In this document: piece by piece, positions 24,137-35,743 of the stretch
How positions within the stretch are numbered: position 1 is the stretch's first letter
Layout: the number at the start of each line of letters is the position of its first letter
Assembly: GCF_005876855.1 (NCBI RefSeq)
Contig: NZ_QLAE01000004.1
Location: 124,001-188,000, forward strand
Origin: Stutzerimonas nosocomialis
GTDB lineage: Bacteria; Pseudomonadota; Gammaproteobacteria; Pseudomonadales; Pseudomonadaceae
Length of the DNA stretch: 64,000 bases
Direction: 5' to 3'
The notes under the pieces: model-generated
Databases searched by the model: none
Told to the model about the DNA's origin: nothing
The model's input: only the letters and a program-made list of their open reading frames with translations
Program-made: the position numbers and the translations under genes

Positions 24137-25708
24137 ATGAACACTGCCCTGCACCGATTATTGCTGCTGCTCCTGCTCGCCCTGCCATGGGCGGCGCAGG
24201 CTGGCGACGCAGCCGATTACGCCGCCGCCAACCCCGCCAAGCAGGCCAGACTCCTGCAGGCCTGGTCGAGCGCGCCCGATCCCGAGCGCCTGCCGTTGAT
24301 CGAAGCGCTGCGGGCCAACCGCGTCGTCATCGACGAGAACAAGACCCCCTTCATCCGCGAGGGCGATGCCTACCGCGCGCTGGAAGGCGACGCCCAGCCC
24401 GTCGGCACGCCGGCGCCCCTGCGCCTGAACAACCGCCTGCGCGGCCTGCTCAACACGGCGCTGGCGAGCCACCAGCTCTATTCCGAGGACACCACCGAGC
24501 GCCTGTCCGCGGCCCGTCGCCTGCAACGCAGCGCCAGCCCCGAGCAGCTCCCGCTGCTGGAAAAGCGCCTGGCCACCGAAGACGACGATGCGGTGCAGGA
24601 AGCCCTCGCCCTGGCGCTGGCCAACCTGCAACTGACCGCCGAAGACCCCGCCGTGCGCCTCGCCGCGGTGCGACTGCTCGGCGAAACCGGCGCGCCCCAG
24701 GCCCGGGTGCGCCTGGAGAACCTGCTGGCCGACGGGGCCGAAACCGACGAAGCCGTGCGCAAGGCCGCCGAGACCAGCCTGGCGCAGGTCAAGCGCAAGC
24801 TGCTGATCGGCGAGTTGCTCGGGCAGGCCTTCAGCGGCCTGTCGCTCGGATCGATCCTGCTGCTGGCCGCCCTGGGCCTGGCGATCACCTTCGGCCTGCT
24901 CGGCGTGATCAACATGGCCCACGGCGAGATGCTGATGCTGGGCGCCTACTCCACCTACGTGGTGCAGATCCTGTTCCAGAAGTTCGCCCCCGGCGCGATC
25001 GCCCTCTATCCGCTGGCGGCGCTGCCGGTGGCCTTCTTCGTCACCGCCGCGATCGGCATGGCGCTGGAGCGCACGGTGATCCGCCACCTCTACGGCCGCC
25101 CGCTGGAAACCCTGCTGGCGACCTGGGGCATCAGCCTGATCCTGATCCAGCTGGTGCGCGTGACCTTCGGCGCGCAGAACGTCGAAGTGGCCAACCCCGG
25201 CTGGCTCTCCGGCGGCCTGCAGGTGCTGCCCAACCTGGTACTGCCCTACAACCGCATGGTCATCATCGGCTTCGCGCTGTTCGTCGTGCTGCTGACCTGG
25301 CTGCTGCTGAACAAGACCCGCCTGGGCCTGAACGTGCGCGCGGTGACCCAGAACCGCAACATGGCGGCCTGCTGCGGCGTGCCCACCGGACGCATCGACA
25401 TGATGGCCTTCGGCCTCGGTTCCGGCATCGCCGGGCTCGGCGGCGTGGCGCTGTCGCAGATCGGCAACGTCGGTCCCGACCTCGGCCAGGGCTACATCAT
25501 CGACTCCTTTCTGGTGGTGGTGCTCGGCGGCGTCGGCCAGCTCGCCGGGAGCATCCTCGCGGCCTTCGGCCTCGGCATCGCCAACAAGATCCTCGAGCCG
25601 CAGATCGGTGCGGTGCTGGGCAAGATCCTCATCCTCGCGCTGATCATTCTGTTCATTCAGAAGCGCCCGCAGGGTCTGTTCGCGCTCAAGGGGAGGGTGA
25701 TCGATTGA
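24137..25708 (+). CDS. urtB: Urea ABC transporter permease UrtB
   Basis: 523 residues from ATG 24137 (GGGGA eight bases upstream; ATG 24122 also in frame). A signal-like helix ends AAQAG. A helical extension to about residue 225 contains HEAT-like repeats (PEQLPLLEKRLATEDDDAV, AVRLAAVRLLGETGAPQ). Then a LivH-type permease with eight or so membrane helices (LGLAITFGLLGVINMAHGEM, VRAVTQNRNMAACCGVP, SFLVVVLGGVGQLAGSILA). The N-terminal extension is normal for proteobacterial UrtB. Pairs with UrtC as the membrane channel. Confidence 0.95.
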   Translation: MNTALHRLLLLLLLALPWAAQAGDAADYAAANPAKQARLLQAWSSAPDPERLPLIEALRANRVVIDENKTPFIREGDAYRALEGDAQPVGTPAPLRLNNRLRGLLNTALASHQLYSEDTTERLSAARRLQRSASPEQLPLLEKRLATEDDDAVQEALALALANLQLTAEDPAVRLAAVRLLGETGAPQARVRLENLLADGAETDEAVRKAAETSLAQVKRKLLIGELLGQAFSGLSLGSILLLAALGLAITFGLLGVINMAHGEMLMLGAYSTYVVQILFQKFAPGAIALYPLAALPVAFFVTAAIGMALERTVIRHLYGRPLETLLATWGISLILIQLVRVTFGAQNVEVANPGWLSGGLQVLPNLVLPYNRMVIIGFALFVVLLTWLLLNKTRLGLNVRAVTQNRNMAACCGVPTGRIDMMAFGLGSGIAGLGGVALSQIGNVGPDLGQGYIIDSFLVVVLGGVGQLAGSILAAFGLGIANKILEPQIGAVLGKILILALIILFIQKRPQGLFALKGRVID

Positions 25709-25744
25709 ACACCCTCATCCGCCGAGCCACCGGCACCTGTACCC

Positions 25745-25837
25745 GTGGGAGCGGACCCGTCCGCGCATCGCGCCTTACCGCCCCGCTATCGGGCCTTCGT
25801 TCGCGAGCAGGGACCCGGCGTTCCTCCTCGCTCCCGC
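25745..25837. repeat. REPIN between urtB and urtC
   Basis: GTGGGAGCGGACCCGTCCGCG at the left and an inverted, diverged partner (TTCGCGAGCAGGGACC...CGCTCCCGC) at the right, filling most of the 142-base gap inside the operon. Confidence 0.7.
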
Positions 25838-25850
25838 AGGAGTTCCTGGC

Positions 25851-26926
25851 ATGAACCAGCCCCTGACCCTCACGGCCGCGCAGAAAGCCGGCCCGAAACT
25901 CACCGCCCTGGCCCTCGGGCTGGTCGTCGCGGTCCTCGTCGCCATGCCGCTGCTGCACCTGTTGCCAGGCGACCACCCGCTGCACGTCTCGGCCTACACC
26001 CTGACGCTGGTCGGCAAGATCCTCTGTTACTGCATCGTCGCCCTGGCACTCGATCTGGTGTGGGGCTACGCCGGCCTGCTGTCGCTGGGCCACGGCCTGT
26101 TCTTCGCCCTGGGCGGCTACGCCATGGGCATGTACCTGATGCGCCAGACCGCCGGCGACGGCCTGCCCGCGTTCATGAGCTTCCTGGCCTGGAACGAGCT
26201 GCCCTGGTACTGGTACGGCACCTCGAGCTTCCTCTGGGCGATGTGCCTGGTGGTGCTGGCGCCGGGGCTGCTGGCGCTGGTGTTCGGCTTCTTCGCCTTC
26301 CGCTCGCGGATCAAGGGCGTCTATTTCTCGATCATGACCCAGGCGCTGACCTTTGCCGGCATGCTGCTGTTCTTCCGCAACGAGACCGGCTTCGGCGGCA
26401 ACAACGGCTTCACCGACTTCCGCTCGATCCTCGGCTTCTCGTTGACCGCGCCGGGCACCCGCGCCGTGCTGTTCCTGGCCACCGTCGCCCTGCTGGTCGG
26501 CAGCCTGTTCCTCGGCTGGCGCCTGGCGCAGAGCAAGTTCGGCCGCGTGCTGACCGCCCTGCGCGACGCCGAGAACCGGTTGATGTTCTGCGGCTACGAC
26601 CCGCGCGGCTACAAGCTCTTCATCTGGGTGCTGTCGGCGGTGCTGTGCGGCCTGGCCGGTGCGCTCTACGTGCCGCAGGTGGGGATCATCAACCCCAGCG
26701 AAATGGCGCCGACCCAGTCGATCGAAGCGGCCGTGTGGGTCGCCCTGGGCGGTCGCGGCACACTGATCGGCCCGCTGCTGGGCGCCGGCCTGGTCAACGG
26801 CATGAAGAGCTGGTTTACCGTGGCCTTCCCCGAGTACTGGCTGTTCGCGCTGGGTGCGCTGTTCATCCTGGTGACCCTGTACCTGCCACGCGGCGTGATC
26901 GGCCTGATCCGCAAGAGAGGTGAGCA

Positions 26927-26930
<4 letters not shown>
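25851..26930 (+). CDS. urtC: Urea ABC transporter permease UrtC
   Basis: 359 residues. LivM-type permease with about ten membrane helices (YCIVALALDLVWGYAGLLSLGHG; LRDAENRLMFCGYDPRGYK, the conserved cytoplasmic loop; VGIINPSEMAPTQSIEAAVW near the end). Start ATG 25851 preceded by CAGGAG. Its stop overlaps the urtD start (ATGA), so the two are coupled. Partner of UrtB in the inner membrane. Confidence 0.95.
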
Positions 26931-27781
<851 letters not shown>

Positions 27782-27790
27782 GGCGCATGC

Positions 27791-27863
27791 GGGTGGATGG
27801 CTGCGGCCATCCACCCTGCACAGCCCGCTACGTAGGGTGGAAAACGGCGATGCCTTTTCCACG
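27791..27863. repeat. Palindromic element copy 3
   Basis: Two hairpins in the urtD-urtE gap: GGGTGGATGG/CCATCCACCC around CTGCGG, and GTGGAAAA/TTTTCCAC with an inner GGC/GCC. It is the reverse-orientation relative of copy 4. Confidence 0.85.
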
Positions 27864-27888
27864 CGTACAGAGAAAGAAGGACATCACG

Positions 27889-28587
27889 ATGCTGCAAGTC
27901 CAACAACTGCACCAGTATTACGGCGGCAGCCACATCCTGCGCGGCCTGTCGTTCGAGGCCCGGGTCGGCGAAGTGACCTGCCTGCTCGGCCGCAACGGCG
28001 TGGGCAAGACCACGCTGCTCAAGTGCCTGATGGGGCTGATCCCGTCGAAGGAAGGCCGGATCGACTGGGAGGGCAAGGCCATCACAGGCTACAAGACCCA
28101 CCAGCGCGTCCACGCCGGCATCGCCTACGTGCCGCAGGGCCGCGAGATCTTCGGCCGCCTGACCGTCGAGGAAAACCTGCTGATGGGCCTGTCCCGCTTC
28201 AGCGCACGCGAGGCCCGGGAAGTGCCGGGCTTCATCTACGAACTCTTCCCGGTGCTGCAGCAGATGAAGCACCGCCGCGGCGGCGACCTGTCCGGCGGCC
28301 AGCAACAGCAACTGGCGATCGGCCGCGCGCTGGCGACCCGGCCCCGGCTGCTGATCCTCGACGAGCCGACCGAGGGCATCCAGCCGTCGGTGATCAAGGA
28401 AATCGGCGTGGTGATCAAGAAGCTCGCCGCCCAGGGCGACATGGCGATCCTGCTGGTCGAGCAGTTCTACGACTTCGCCGCCGAGCTCGCCGACCAGTAC
28501 CTGGTGATGAGCCGTGGCGAGATCGTCCAGCGCGGCCGCGGCGAGACCATGGAGGCCGATGGCGTTCGCGGGCTGGTTGCCATCTGA
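27889..28587 (+). CDS. urtE: Urea ABC transporter ATPase UrtE
   Basis: 232 residues from ATG 27889 with AAGAAGG upstream. LivF-type ABC ATPase: Walker A GRNGVGKTTLLKC, Q-loop YVPQGREIFGRLTVEEN, signature LSGGQQQQLAIGRAL, Walker B LLILDEPTEGIQPS and switch His replaced by Gln in LLVEQFYDF, as is normal for LivF/UrtE. Separated from urtD by palindromic element copy 3 and followed 45 bases later by ureD, so urea uptake and hydrolysis are in one gene string. Confidence 0.95.
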   Translation: MLQVQQLHQYYGGSHILRGLSFEARVGEVTCLLGRNGVGKTTLLKCLMGLIPSKEGRIDWEGKAITGYKTHQRVHAGIAYVPQGREIFGRLTVEENLLMGLSRFSAREAREVPGFIYELFPVLQQMKHRRGGDLSGGQQQQLAIGRALATRPRLLILDEPTEGIQPSVIKEIGVVIKKLAAQGDMAILLVEQFYDFAAELADQYLVMSRGEIVQRGRGETMEADGVRGLVAI

Positions 28588-28632
28588 CGCTCAAGGTAGG
28601 GTGAACGCCGCCAGACTCGACGATAAGAATCC

Positions 28633-29484
28633 ATGAACGCTCCCATCGCCCCTGCCCTTTTCACCCCCAGCTGGCACGCCGAGCTGGAACTGGCCTATGC
28701 GCGTTTCGGCGACGGCACGCGGCCGGTACAGCGCCGCCACCGCGGCCCGCTGCGGGTGCAGAAGCACCTGCACGCCGAAGGCCCGCAGGTCTGCCAGCAC
28801 ATCATCGTCCACCCGCCGGGCGGCATCGCCGGTGGTGACCGGCTGGATATCCGCGCCACCGTCGGTGCCGGCGCCTGGGCGCAGCTGACCAGCCCGGGCG
28901 CAGCCAAGTGGTACCGCGCCAGCGGCCCGGCCTTCCAGCAGGTCGAGCTGCGCGTCGAACCCGGCGCGACGCTCGAATGGCTGCCCCAGGAAAGCATCGT
29001 CTACAGCGCCGCGCAGGCCGAACTCGACACCCGCATCGAACTGCAGGGCGACGCCCGGCTGTTCTACTGGGACATCGTCGCGCTCGGCCGACCCGCCAGC
29101 GGCGAGCGCTTCGATCGCGGCCACTTCCAGAGCCGGCTCGACATCCGTCGCGATGGCGCGCTGCTCTGGCACGAACGCCAGCGCGTCGAGGGCGGCGATC
29201 GCCTGCTCGACTCGCCGATAGGGCTCGCGGGACAACCGGTCTTCGCCACGCTGCTGGCGACCGGCGAACTCGACGCGACCTGCCTGCAGGCCTGCCGCGA
29301 CCTGGAGCGGCAGGCCGGCGGATCGCTTCGCGGCGACCTGACCCAGTTGCCCGGTCTGATCGTGGCGCGCTGCCTGGCCAGCGAAGCGCTGCAGGCGCGC
29401 GCCTGGCTGATCGCGCTCTGGCGTCTGCTGCGCCCCGAACTGCTGGGGCGCGAGGCGCTGCCGCCGCGAATCTGGAGTACCTAG
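28633..29484 (+). CDS. ureD: Urease accessory protein UreD
   Basis: 283 residues, usual length. Diagnostic UreD stretches: [64 protein letters not shown] and [15 protein letters not shown]. UreD binds apo-urease and forms the UreDFG platform that delivers nickel. Cytoplasmic; no metal motif of its own. First gene of the ure part, with ureA 105 bases downstream. Confidence 0.95.
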   Translation: MNAPIAPALFTPSWHAELELAYARFGDGTRPVQRRHRGPLRVQKHLHAEGPQVCQHIIVHPPGGIAGGDRLDIRATVGAGAWAQLTSPGAAKWYRASGPAFQQVELRVEPGATLEWLPQESIVYSAAQAELDTRIELQGDARLFYWDIVALGRPASGERFDRGHFQSRLDIRRDGALLWHERQRVEGGDRLLDSPIGLAGQPVFATLLATGELDATCLQACRDLERQAGGSLRGDLTQLPGLIVARCLASEALQARAWLIALWRLLRPELLGREALPPRIWST

Positions 29485-29589
29485 GCACATGAACCCGGGT
29501 GCGAGACCGCAGGGCGCTTGCACCGATAGGATGCGAAGCACATTCCGGAGGCAGGGTCCGACCTTGCCACCCACGTTTTTGGAGTCCGT

Positions 29590-29892
29590 ATGGATCTGTC
29601 ACCCCGCGAAAAAGACAAATTGCTGATCTTCACCGCCGGCCTGGTCGCCGAACGCCGCCTGGCCCGGGGCCTGAAGCTCAACTACCCCGAGGCGATGGCG
29701 TACATTTCCGCGGCCCTGCTCGAAGGCGCCCGCGACGGCCAGACCGTGGCCGACCTGATGTACTACGGCACCACGCTGCTGACCCGCGAGCAGGTCATGG
29801 AAGGCGTGCCGGAAATGATTCCCGAAATACAGGTCGAAGCGACGTTCCCCGATGGCACCAAGCTGGTCACCGTGCACCAGCCCATCGCCTGA
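29590..29892 (+). CDS. ureA: Urease gamma subunit UreA
   Basis: 100 residues, exactly the family size. Conserved start [40 protein letters not shown] and a C-terminal [14 protein letters not shown]. Smallest structural subunit of the (alpha-beta-gamma)3 urease. Separated from ureB by two acetyltransferase genes. Confidence 0.97.
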   Translation: MDLSPREKDKLLIFTAGLVAERRLARGLKLNYPEAMAYISAALLEGARDGQTVADLMYYGTTLLTREQVMEGVPEMIPEIQVEATFPDGTKLVTVHQPIA

Positions 29893-29921
29893 ATCACGAG
29901 CCACCTGAACGAGGCTTTGCC

Positions 29922-30422
29922 GTGCAGATACGCGACGCCACCGATGCCGACCTCCCGGGCATCCTGGAAATCTACAACGACGCCGTGCAGAACAGCACGG
30001 CGATCTGGAACGACCAGTCGGTCGACCTGGAAAACCGCCGTGCCTGGATGGCCGAGCGCCACGCCCTGGGCTATCCGCTGCTGGTGGCCGCCAGCGAGGA
30101 AGGCCACGTCTGCGGCTACGCCACCTTCGGCCCCTGGCGCCCGCACGACGGCTTCCGCCATACCGTCGAGCACTCCGTCTACGTCCGCCAGGGCCAGCGC
30201 GGCGTCGGCGTCGGCCGCAACCTGATGAGCGAGCTGATCGTCCGCGCCCGGACGCTGGGCAAGCACGTGATGATCGGTGCGATCGAGAGCGAGAACCGCG
30301 CCTCGGTGCACATGCACCAGCAGCTGGGCTTCGTCCACGCCGGGCACATGCGCCAGGTGGGCTGCAAGTTCGGCCGCTGGCTGGACCTCACCTTCATGCA
30401 GCTGATGCTCGAGAAGCCGTGA
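29922..30422 (+). CDS. GNAT N-acetyltransferase, PAT/MSX-acetylase type
   Basis: 166 residues from GTG 29922, chosen for GAGG seven bases upstream. Phosphinothricin-acetyltransferase-like GNAT fold: IRDATDADLPGILEIYNDAV, AIWNDQS, CGYATFGPWRPHDGFRHTVEHSV as substrate region, the acetyl-CoA loop QRGVGVGRNLM and ASVHMHQQLGFVHAGHM at the end. P. aeruginosa has a homologous gene (PA4866) at the same place between ureA and ureB that acetylates methionine sulfoximine and related inhibitors of glutamine synthetase. A protective role in nitrogen metabolism is therefore likely. Overlaps the next gene by one base. Confidence 0.88.
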   Translation: MQIRDATDADLPGILEIYNDAVQNSTAIWNDQSVDLENRRAWMAERHALGYPLLVAASEEGHVCGYATFGPWRPHDGFRHTVEHSVYVRQGQRGVGVGRNLMSELIVRARTLGKHVMIGAIESENRASVHMHQQLGFVHAGHMRQVGCKFGRWLDLTFMQLMLEKP

Positions 30423-30964
30423 TGCCCCAAGCCCGCGCGCTGGACATCGCCAGGTTGGAGGCCGGGCAGTTCGAAGCCCACCGACCCGGCCTGGTCGCCC
30501 TGCTGGCCGATGCCGTCGCCCACGGCGCCTCGGTGGGCTTTCTGGCCGATCTGAGCGCCGCCGAGGCCGACGCCTACTTCGACGCGGTCGCCGCACAGCT
30601 CGCGCTGGGCACGCTCTGCCTGTGGGTCGCCCGGCAGGACGAGCGCGTACTGGGCAGCGTTCAACTCGCGCCCTGCGCCAAGCGCAACGGCCTGAACCGC
30701 GCCGAAGTGCAGAAACTGCTGGTGCTCCAGGGCGCCCGGCGCCAGGGCATCGCCCGCCGGTTGATGGAAGCGCTTGAGACCGAGGCGCGGCAGCGCCGGC
30801 TCGGCCTGCTGTACCTGGACACCGAAGCCGGCAGCCCGGCCGAAGCCCTCTATCAGTCGCTGGGCTATCAGCGTGCCGGCGAGATACCCGACTACGCCGC
30901 GCGGCCCGACGGGGTCTACCACCCCACCGCGCTCTACTTCAAAACCCTCAGGAGGCCCGCATGA
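30422..30964 (+). CDS. GNAT N-acetyltransferase inside urease operon
   Basis: 180 residues from ATG 30422, overlapping the previous stop. GNAT motifs: [39 protein letters not shown] (acetyl-CoA loop), [21 protein letters not shown], then a C-terminal [15 protein letters not shown]. Substrate unknown. This type is also seen in urease operons of other pseudomonads. Its end overlaps ureB by four bases (ATGA), so it is translated with the urease subunits. Confidence 0.85.
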   Translation: MPQARALDIARLEAGQFEAHRPGLVALLADAVAHGASVGFLADLSAAEADAYFDAVAAQLALGTLCLWVARQDERVLGSVQLAPCAKRNGLNRAEVQKLLVLQGARRQGIARRLMEALETEARQRRLGLLYLDTEAGSPAEALYQSLGYQRAGEIPDYAARPDGVYHPTALYFKTLRRPA

Positions 30965-31266
30965 TTCCCGGTGAATACCAGATCAAGGAAGGCGACATCG
31001 AACTCAACGTCGGGCGCCGCACGCTGCAGCTGAGCGTGGCCAACAGCGGCGATCGACCGATCCAGGTCGGCTCGCACTTTCACTTCTTCGAGACCAACGA
31101 CGCGCTGACCTTCGACCGCGCCGCGAGCCGCGGCATGCGACTGAACATCCCGGCCGGCACCGCGGTGCGATTCGAGCCGGGGCAGAGCCGCGACGTCGAG
31201 CTGGTCGAGCTGGCGGGCAACCGACGGGTGTTTGGCTTCGCCGGCCGGGTGATGGGCGACCTCTGA
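30961..31266 (+). CDS. ureB: Urease beta subunit UreB
   Basis: 101 residues, family length. Conserved [56 protein letters not shown] and [12 protein letters not shown]. Structural beta-rich subunit that caps the UreC active-site region. Followed by palindromic element copy 4 in the 98-base gap before ureC. Confidence 0.97.
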   Translation: MIPGEYQIKEGDIELNVGRRTLQLSVANSGDRPIQVGSHFHFFETNDALTFDRAASRGMRLNIPAGTAVRFEPGQSRDVELVELAGNRRVFGFAGRVMGDL

Positions 31267-31279
31267 CCCAGGCCTGATT

Positions 31280-31351
31280 CGTAGGGTGGAAAACGCCGAA
31301 GGCTTTTCCACACAACATGACCGGTGGATGGCTTCGGCCATCCACCCTACG
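31280..31351. repeat. Palindromic element copy 4
   Basis: 72 bp with terminal inverted repeats CGTAGGGTGGA (31280-31290) and TCCACCCTACG (31341-31351), containing GTGGAAAA/TTTTCCAC and GGTGGATGG/CCATCCACC hairpins. It ends 13 bases before ureC. Confidence 0.88.
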
Positions 31352-31364
31352 CGAGACGAAACGC

Positions 31365-33065
<1,701 letters not shown>

Positions 33066-33172
33066 TCCGGCAGGCGCGGGCCGGCTCGCGCCGCGCCCGC
33101 GATTGGTAAGGGCGGTCGCGGCTGATAAGCTGGCCGACCCGTTCACACTTCGAAGCAGCGAGTGGTCATCGC

Positions 33173-34363
33173 ATGAAGCGCACCAAAGCCAGCGACCTCG
33201 CCGCCGTTGCCCGAATCAGTGCCGTACCCTCCATCCTGCAGGTGATCGTCGAGACCACGGGCCTGCGCTTTGCCGCCGTCGCCCGGGTCACCGAAGACAG
33301 CTGGACGGCCTGCGCCGTGCTCGACCAGATCAACTTCGGGCTGGCCGTCGGTGGCGAGCTGGAGGTCTCCACCACCCTCTGCCATGAAATCCAGGCCTCC
33401 CACCGCCCCATCGTGATCAGCAAGGTCAGCGATGACTGCACCTACGCCAATCACCACACCCCGCGCCTCTACGGTTTCGAGAGCTACATCTCGGCGCCGG
33501 TGTTTCGTTCCGATGGCAGCTTCTTCGGCACCCTCTGCGCGCTGGACCCGGAACCCAGGGACCTGTCCGACCCCAGGATCCTCGCGATGATGGAATCCTT
33601 CTGCCGCCTGCTGGCGATCCAGCTGGAGGCCGAAGAGCGTTTCGTCGCCACCGAGGCCGCACTCCTGGACGCGCGGGAAACCGCCGAGGTACGCGAACAG
33701 TTCATCGCCCTGCTCGGCCACGACCTGCGCAATCCGTTGTTTTCCATCACCGCCGGCGCCCAGTTGTTGTTGCGCCGGGCGACCGAGCCGCGCGTGGAAG
33801 GCATCGCCTCGAACATCCTGATGTCGGGCCATCGAGCGCTGCGCCTGGTCGATGATGTGCTGGACCTCGCCCGGGGCCGGCTGGGCAACGGCATCCCGCT
33901 GAATCTCGCCTGGACCGACAATCTGGACCACACGCTGCTTCACGTGGTGAGCGAAGTGCAGAACGCCAACGCCGATCGCCGGTTCACCACCGACATCCAG
34001 GTACCGGTTGCCGTGCGCTGCGACCCGGACCGAATCGCCCAGCTGCTCTCCAACCTGCTCGCCAATGCCGCCAGTCATGGCGACGCGCAGACGCCGATCG
34101 AGGTGCAGGTCGGGATACAGGAAGAGCGGCTGGTGATCACCGTGGCCAACCAGGGCGAGCCGATCGCGCCGGAGAAACTGTCGCTGTTGTTCCAGCCCTA
34201 TTGGCGCCCGTCGGACGACGGCTCCAAGCGCGGGCTCGGTTTGGGCCTGTTCATCGTTGGCGAGATCGCGCGTTCGCACGGGGCCGAACTCCGGGTCAGT
34301 TCGAGCGCCGAGCACGGCACGAGGTTCACGTTCGACATGCCCCTCCAAGCGCCCGAGGCCTGA
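33173..34363 (+). CDS. GAF-domain sensor histidine kinase
   Basis: 396 residues, no signal peptide or membrane helix, so cytosolic. A GAF domain spans residues 15-165 (ILQVIVETTGLRFAAVARV, FESYISAPVFRSDGSFFGTL). HisKA with H-box FIALLGHDLRNPLFSI (His about 183), N-box QLLSNLLANAASHG, and G-box GLGLGLFIVGEIARSHGAEL. No response regulator adjacent. It lies 107 bases after ureC; a link to urea or nitrogen sensing is positional only. A degraded ethylene- or phytochrome-like input is not evident. Confidence 0.88.
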   Translation: MKRTKASDLAAVARISAVPSILQVIVETTGLRFAAVARVTEDSWTACAVLDQINFGLAVGGELEVSTTLCHEIQASHRPIVISKVSDDCTYANHHTPRLYGFESYISAPVFRSDGSFFGTLCALDPEPRDLSDPRILAMMESFCRLLAIQLEAEERFVATEAALLDARETAEVREQFIALLGHDLRNPLFSITAGAQLLLRRATEPRVEGIASNILMSGHRALRLVDDVLDLARGRLGNGIPLNLAWTDNLDHTLLHVVSEVQNANADRRFTTDIQVPVAVRCDPDRIAQLLSNLLANAASHGDAQTPIEVQVGIQEERLVITVANQGEPIAPEKLSLLFQPYWRPSDDGSKRGLGLGLFIVGEIARSHGAELRVSSSAEHGTRFTFDMPLQAPEA

Positions 34364-34369
34364 TCCGCC

Positions 34370-34636
34370 TCAGCGCAGCTGGCTGTCCTTGCTGCCGCGG
34401 CGGTTGTAGCCCGAGTACTTGGCCTGCTCCTTGTCCTGCTCGCTCTGGCAACGCACGCATAGCCTGACGCCCTTGACCGCCTGCCGGCGCGCCTCGGGAA
34501 TGGCTGCGCCGCATTCCTCGCAGTGCTTCAGGCTCTCGCCCTGCCCCAGCCGACTGCGGGCACGCTGGACCGCATCCTCGACGGTACTGTCGATCTGGTC
34601 CTGGACCGCGCCGTCGCTCGTCCATCCTCCAGCCAT
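34370..34636 (-). CDS. TraR/DksA-type C4 zinc-finger protein
   Basis: 88 residues. N-terminal helix (DQIDSTVEDAVQRARSRL) and a C4 zinc finger HCEECGAAIPEARRQA...CVRCQSEQD in the TraR/YbiI style. It is much shorter than DksA and lacks its long coiled coil, but could bind in the RNA polymerase secondary channel as TraR does. Convergent with the sensor kinase, six bases between stops. Confidence 0.85.
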   Translation of the reverse strand: MAGGWTSDGAVQDQIDSTVEDAVQRARSRLGQGESLKHCEECGAAIPEARRQAVKGVRLCVRCQSEQDKEQAKYSGYNRRGSKDSQLR

Positions 34637-34998
34637 GGCTCACCTCCACTGATCGCTCGGCCGCGCCGGGCAGCCCTTACCGGTTTTGAACCACCTTGCA
34701 GCGGATCGTTGCACAACGCCCCATCGCGGTTCATGCAGCGGCCCTGGAACGACCGTTCGGCGGGCCGCGCCGCAGCGCGGGCGAGGTTTCGACGAACGGC
34801 CAAAAAGCGGGGAACCAAACCCACTATCCTCCGAATCGCTCGCTCCAGACGGCTCGCCCCGTCAGGACCAAGCCGTTCGGCGCCACCCGCCGAGCCATAC
34901 GCCGCCAGAGCGTGACGCACCACCCATTTCCATCTGCCGATAGCGAGGCAATACGAGCTTGGCGTGAGGACGCTCCTCAGCCGCACATGGAGTGACCG
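34637..34998. other. Divergent intergenic region
   Basis: 362 bases between the zinc-finger gene and the outer-membrane protein gene, which point away from each other, so both promoters must be here. I see no sigma-54 promoter with correct spacing, no clear operator palindrome and no gene. Confidence 0.5.
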
Positions 34999-35718
34999 AT
35001 GAACGACAGGATCATCCTGATACTTTCCCTGCTGGCGGCAGGGAGCGTCCAGGCCCAGGTGATGGAACGCGAACTGGGCGCCTTCGACCTCAAACTCGGC
35101 ACCGCGCCGACCCGCAGCATGGCCCAGGGCCTGGTCACGCCGACCACCGCGGGCGCCTTCCATGGCGGGATGGACATGACCCATTCCAGCGGCTGGTACG
35201 TGGGCCAGTGGTCGCCCAGCGCCGGCCTGTTCGATGGCAGTCAGCTGCAGCTGAACTCCTACCTGGGTTACCAGCAGCATCCGGACTCCGCAAGGCTCGG
35301 CTACGAACTCGGCATGATCCGCTACAGCTTTCCGGAGCTGGCGGCCACGGACCGCAGCCAGCTCTATGCGGGCCTGACCCTCGCCGGCAGCCGGGTCGGC
35401 GCCGCGTTGAGCAACGCGCCCGGCCGCACCGACAGCACCCTGTTCGTCGACCTCGGCACGGTCAGCCCGCTGGGGGTCAACATGCGCGTCAAGTATTCCA
35501 ACTACGAGCTGGACAGCCCGGTGTGGGTGCCCGGCAATGGGCGGGTACGGGTCTTCAACGACTGGTCGGTGAACCTCTCGCGTCCCTGGCTGGGCATCAA
35601 CCTGAACCTGTCCTACACCGCATCGGACCTGAGCGGGACGGACTGCGCCGCCTACTCCGGGCAGAACGGCCAGTGCGACGCCTTCTTCAAGTTCAAGGCC
35701 GAACGCGCGCTGTTCTAG
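34999..35718 (+). CDS. Gcw_chp/TorF-family outer-membrane protein
   Basis: 239 residues. Signal peptide ends SVQAQ. The mature part is beta-rich with alternating strands (SSGWYVGQWSPSAGLF, QLQLNSYLGYQQH, YELGMIRYSFPEL, QLYAGLTLAGSRVGAALS) and ends in an aromatic residue (ERALF), as outer-membrane barrels do. This fits the Gcw_chp/TIGR02001 group, sometimes called TorF putative porins. Two Cys near the end (GTDCAAY, GQCDAFF) could form a disulfide. Substrate unknown; urea or amide entry is possible from position only. Confidence 0.75.
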   Translation: MNDRIILILSLLAAGSVQAQVMERELGAFDLKLGTAPTRSMAQGLVTPTTAGAFHGGMDMTHSSGWYVGQWSPSAGLFDGSQLQLNSYLGYQQHPDSARLGYELGMIRYSFPELAATDRSQLYAGLTLAGSRVGAALSNAPGRTDSTLFVDLGTVSPLGVNMRVKYSNYELDSPVWVPGNGRVRVFNDWSVNLSRPWLGINLNLSYTASDLSGTDCAAYSGQNGQCDAFFKFKAERALF

Positions 35719-35743
35719 CGCCAGCCCGAGGCGGCCCGAACCT

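Noticed and set aside
22697-24154. 485-codon minus-strand frame opposite urtA
   Set aside because: Shadow of urtA with typical low-complexity composition.
23914-25854. 646-codon plus-strand frame across urtB
   Set aside because: Arg/Ala/Pro-rich alternative frame; urtB in the other frame has full domain support.
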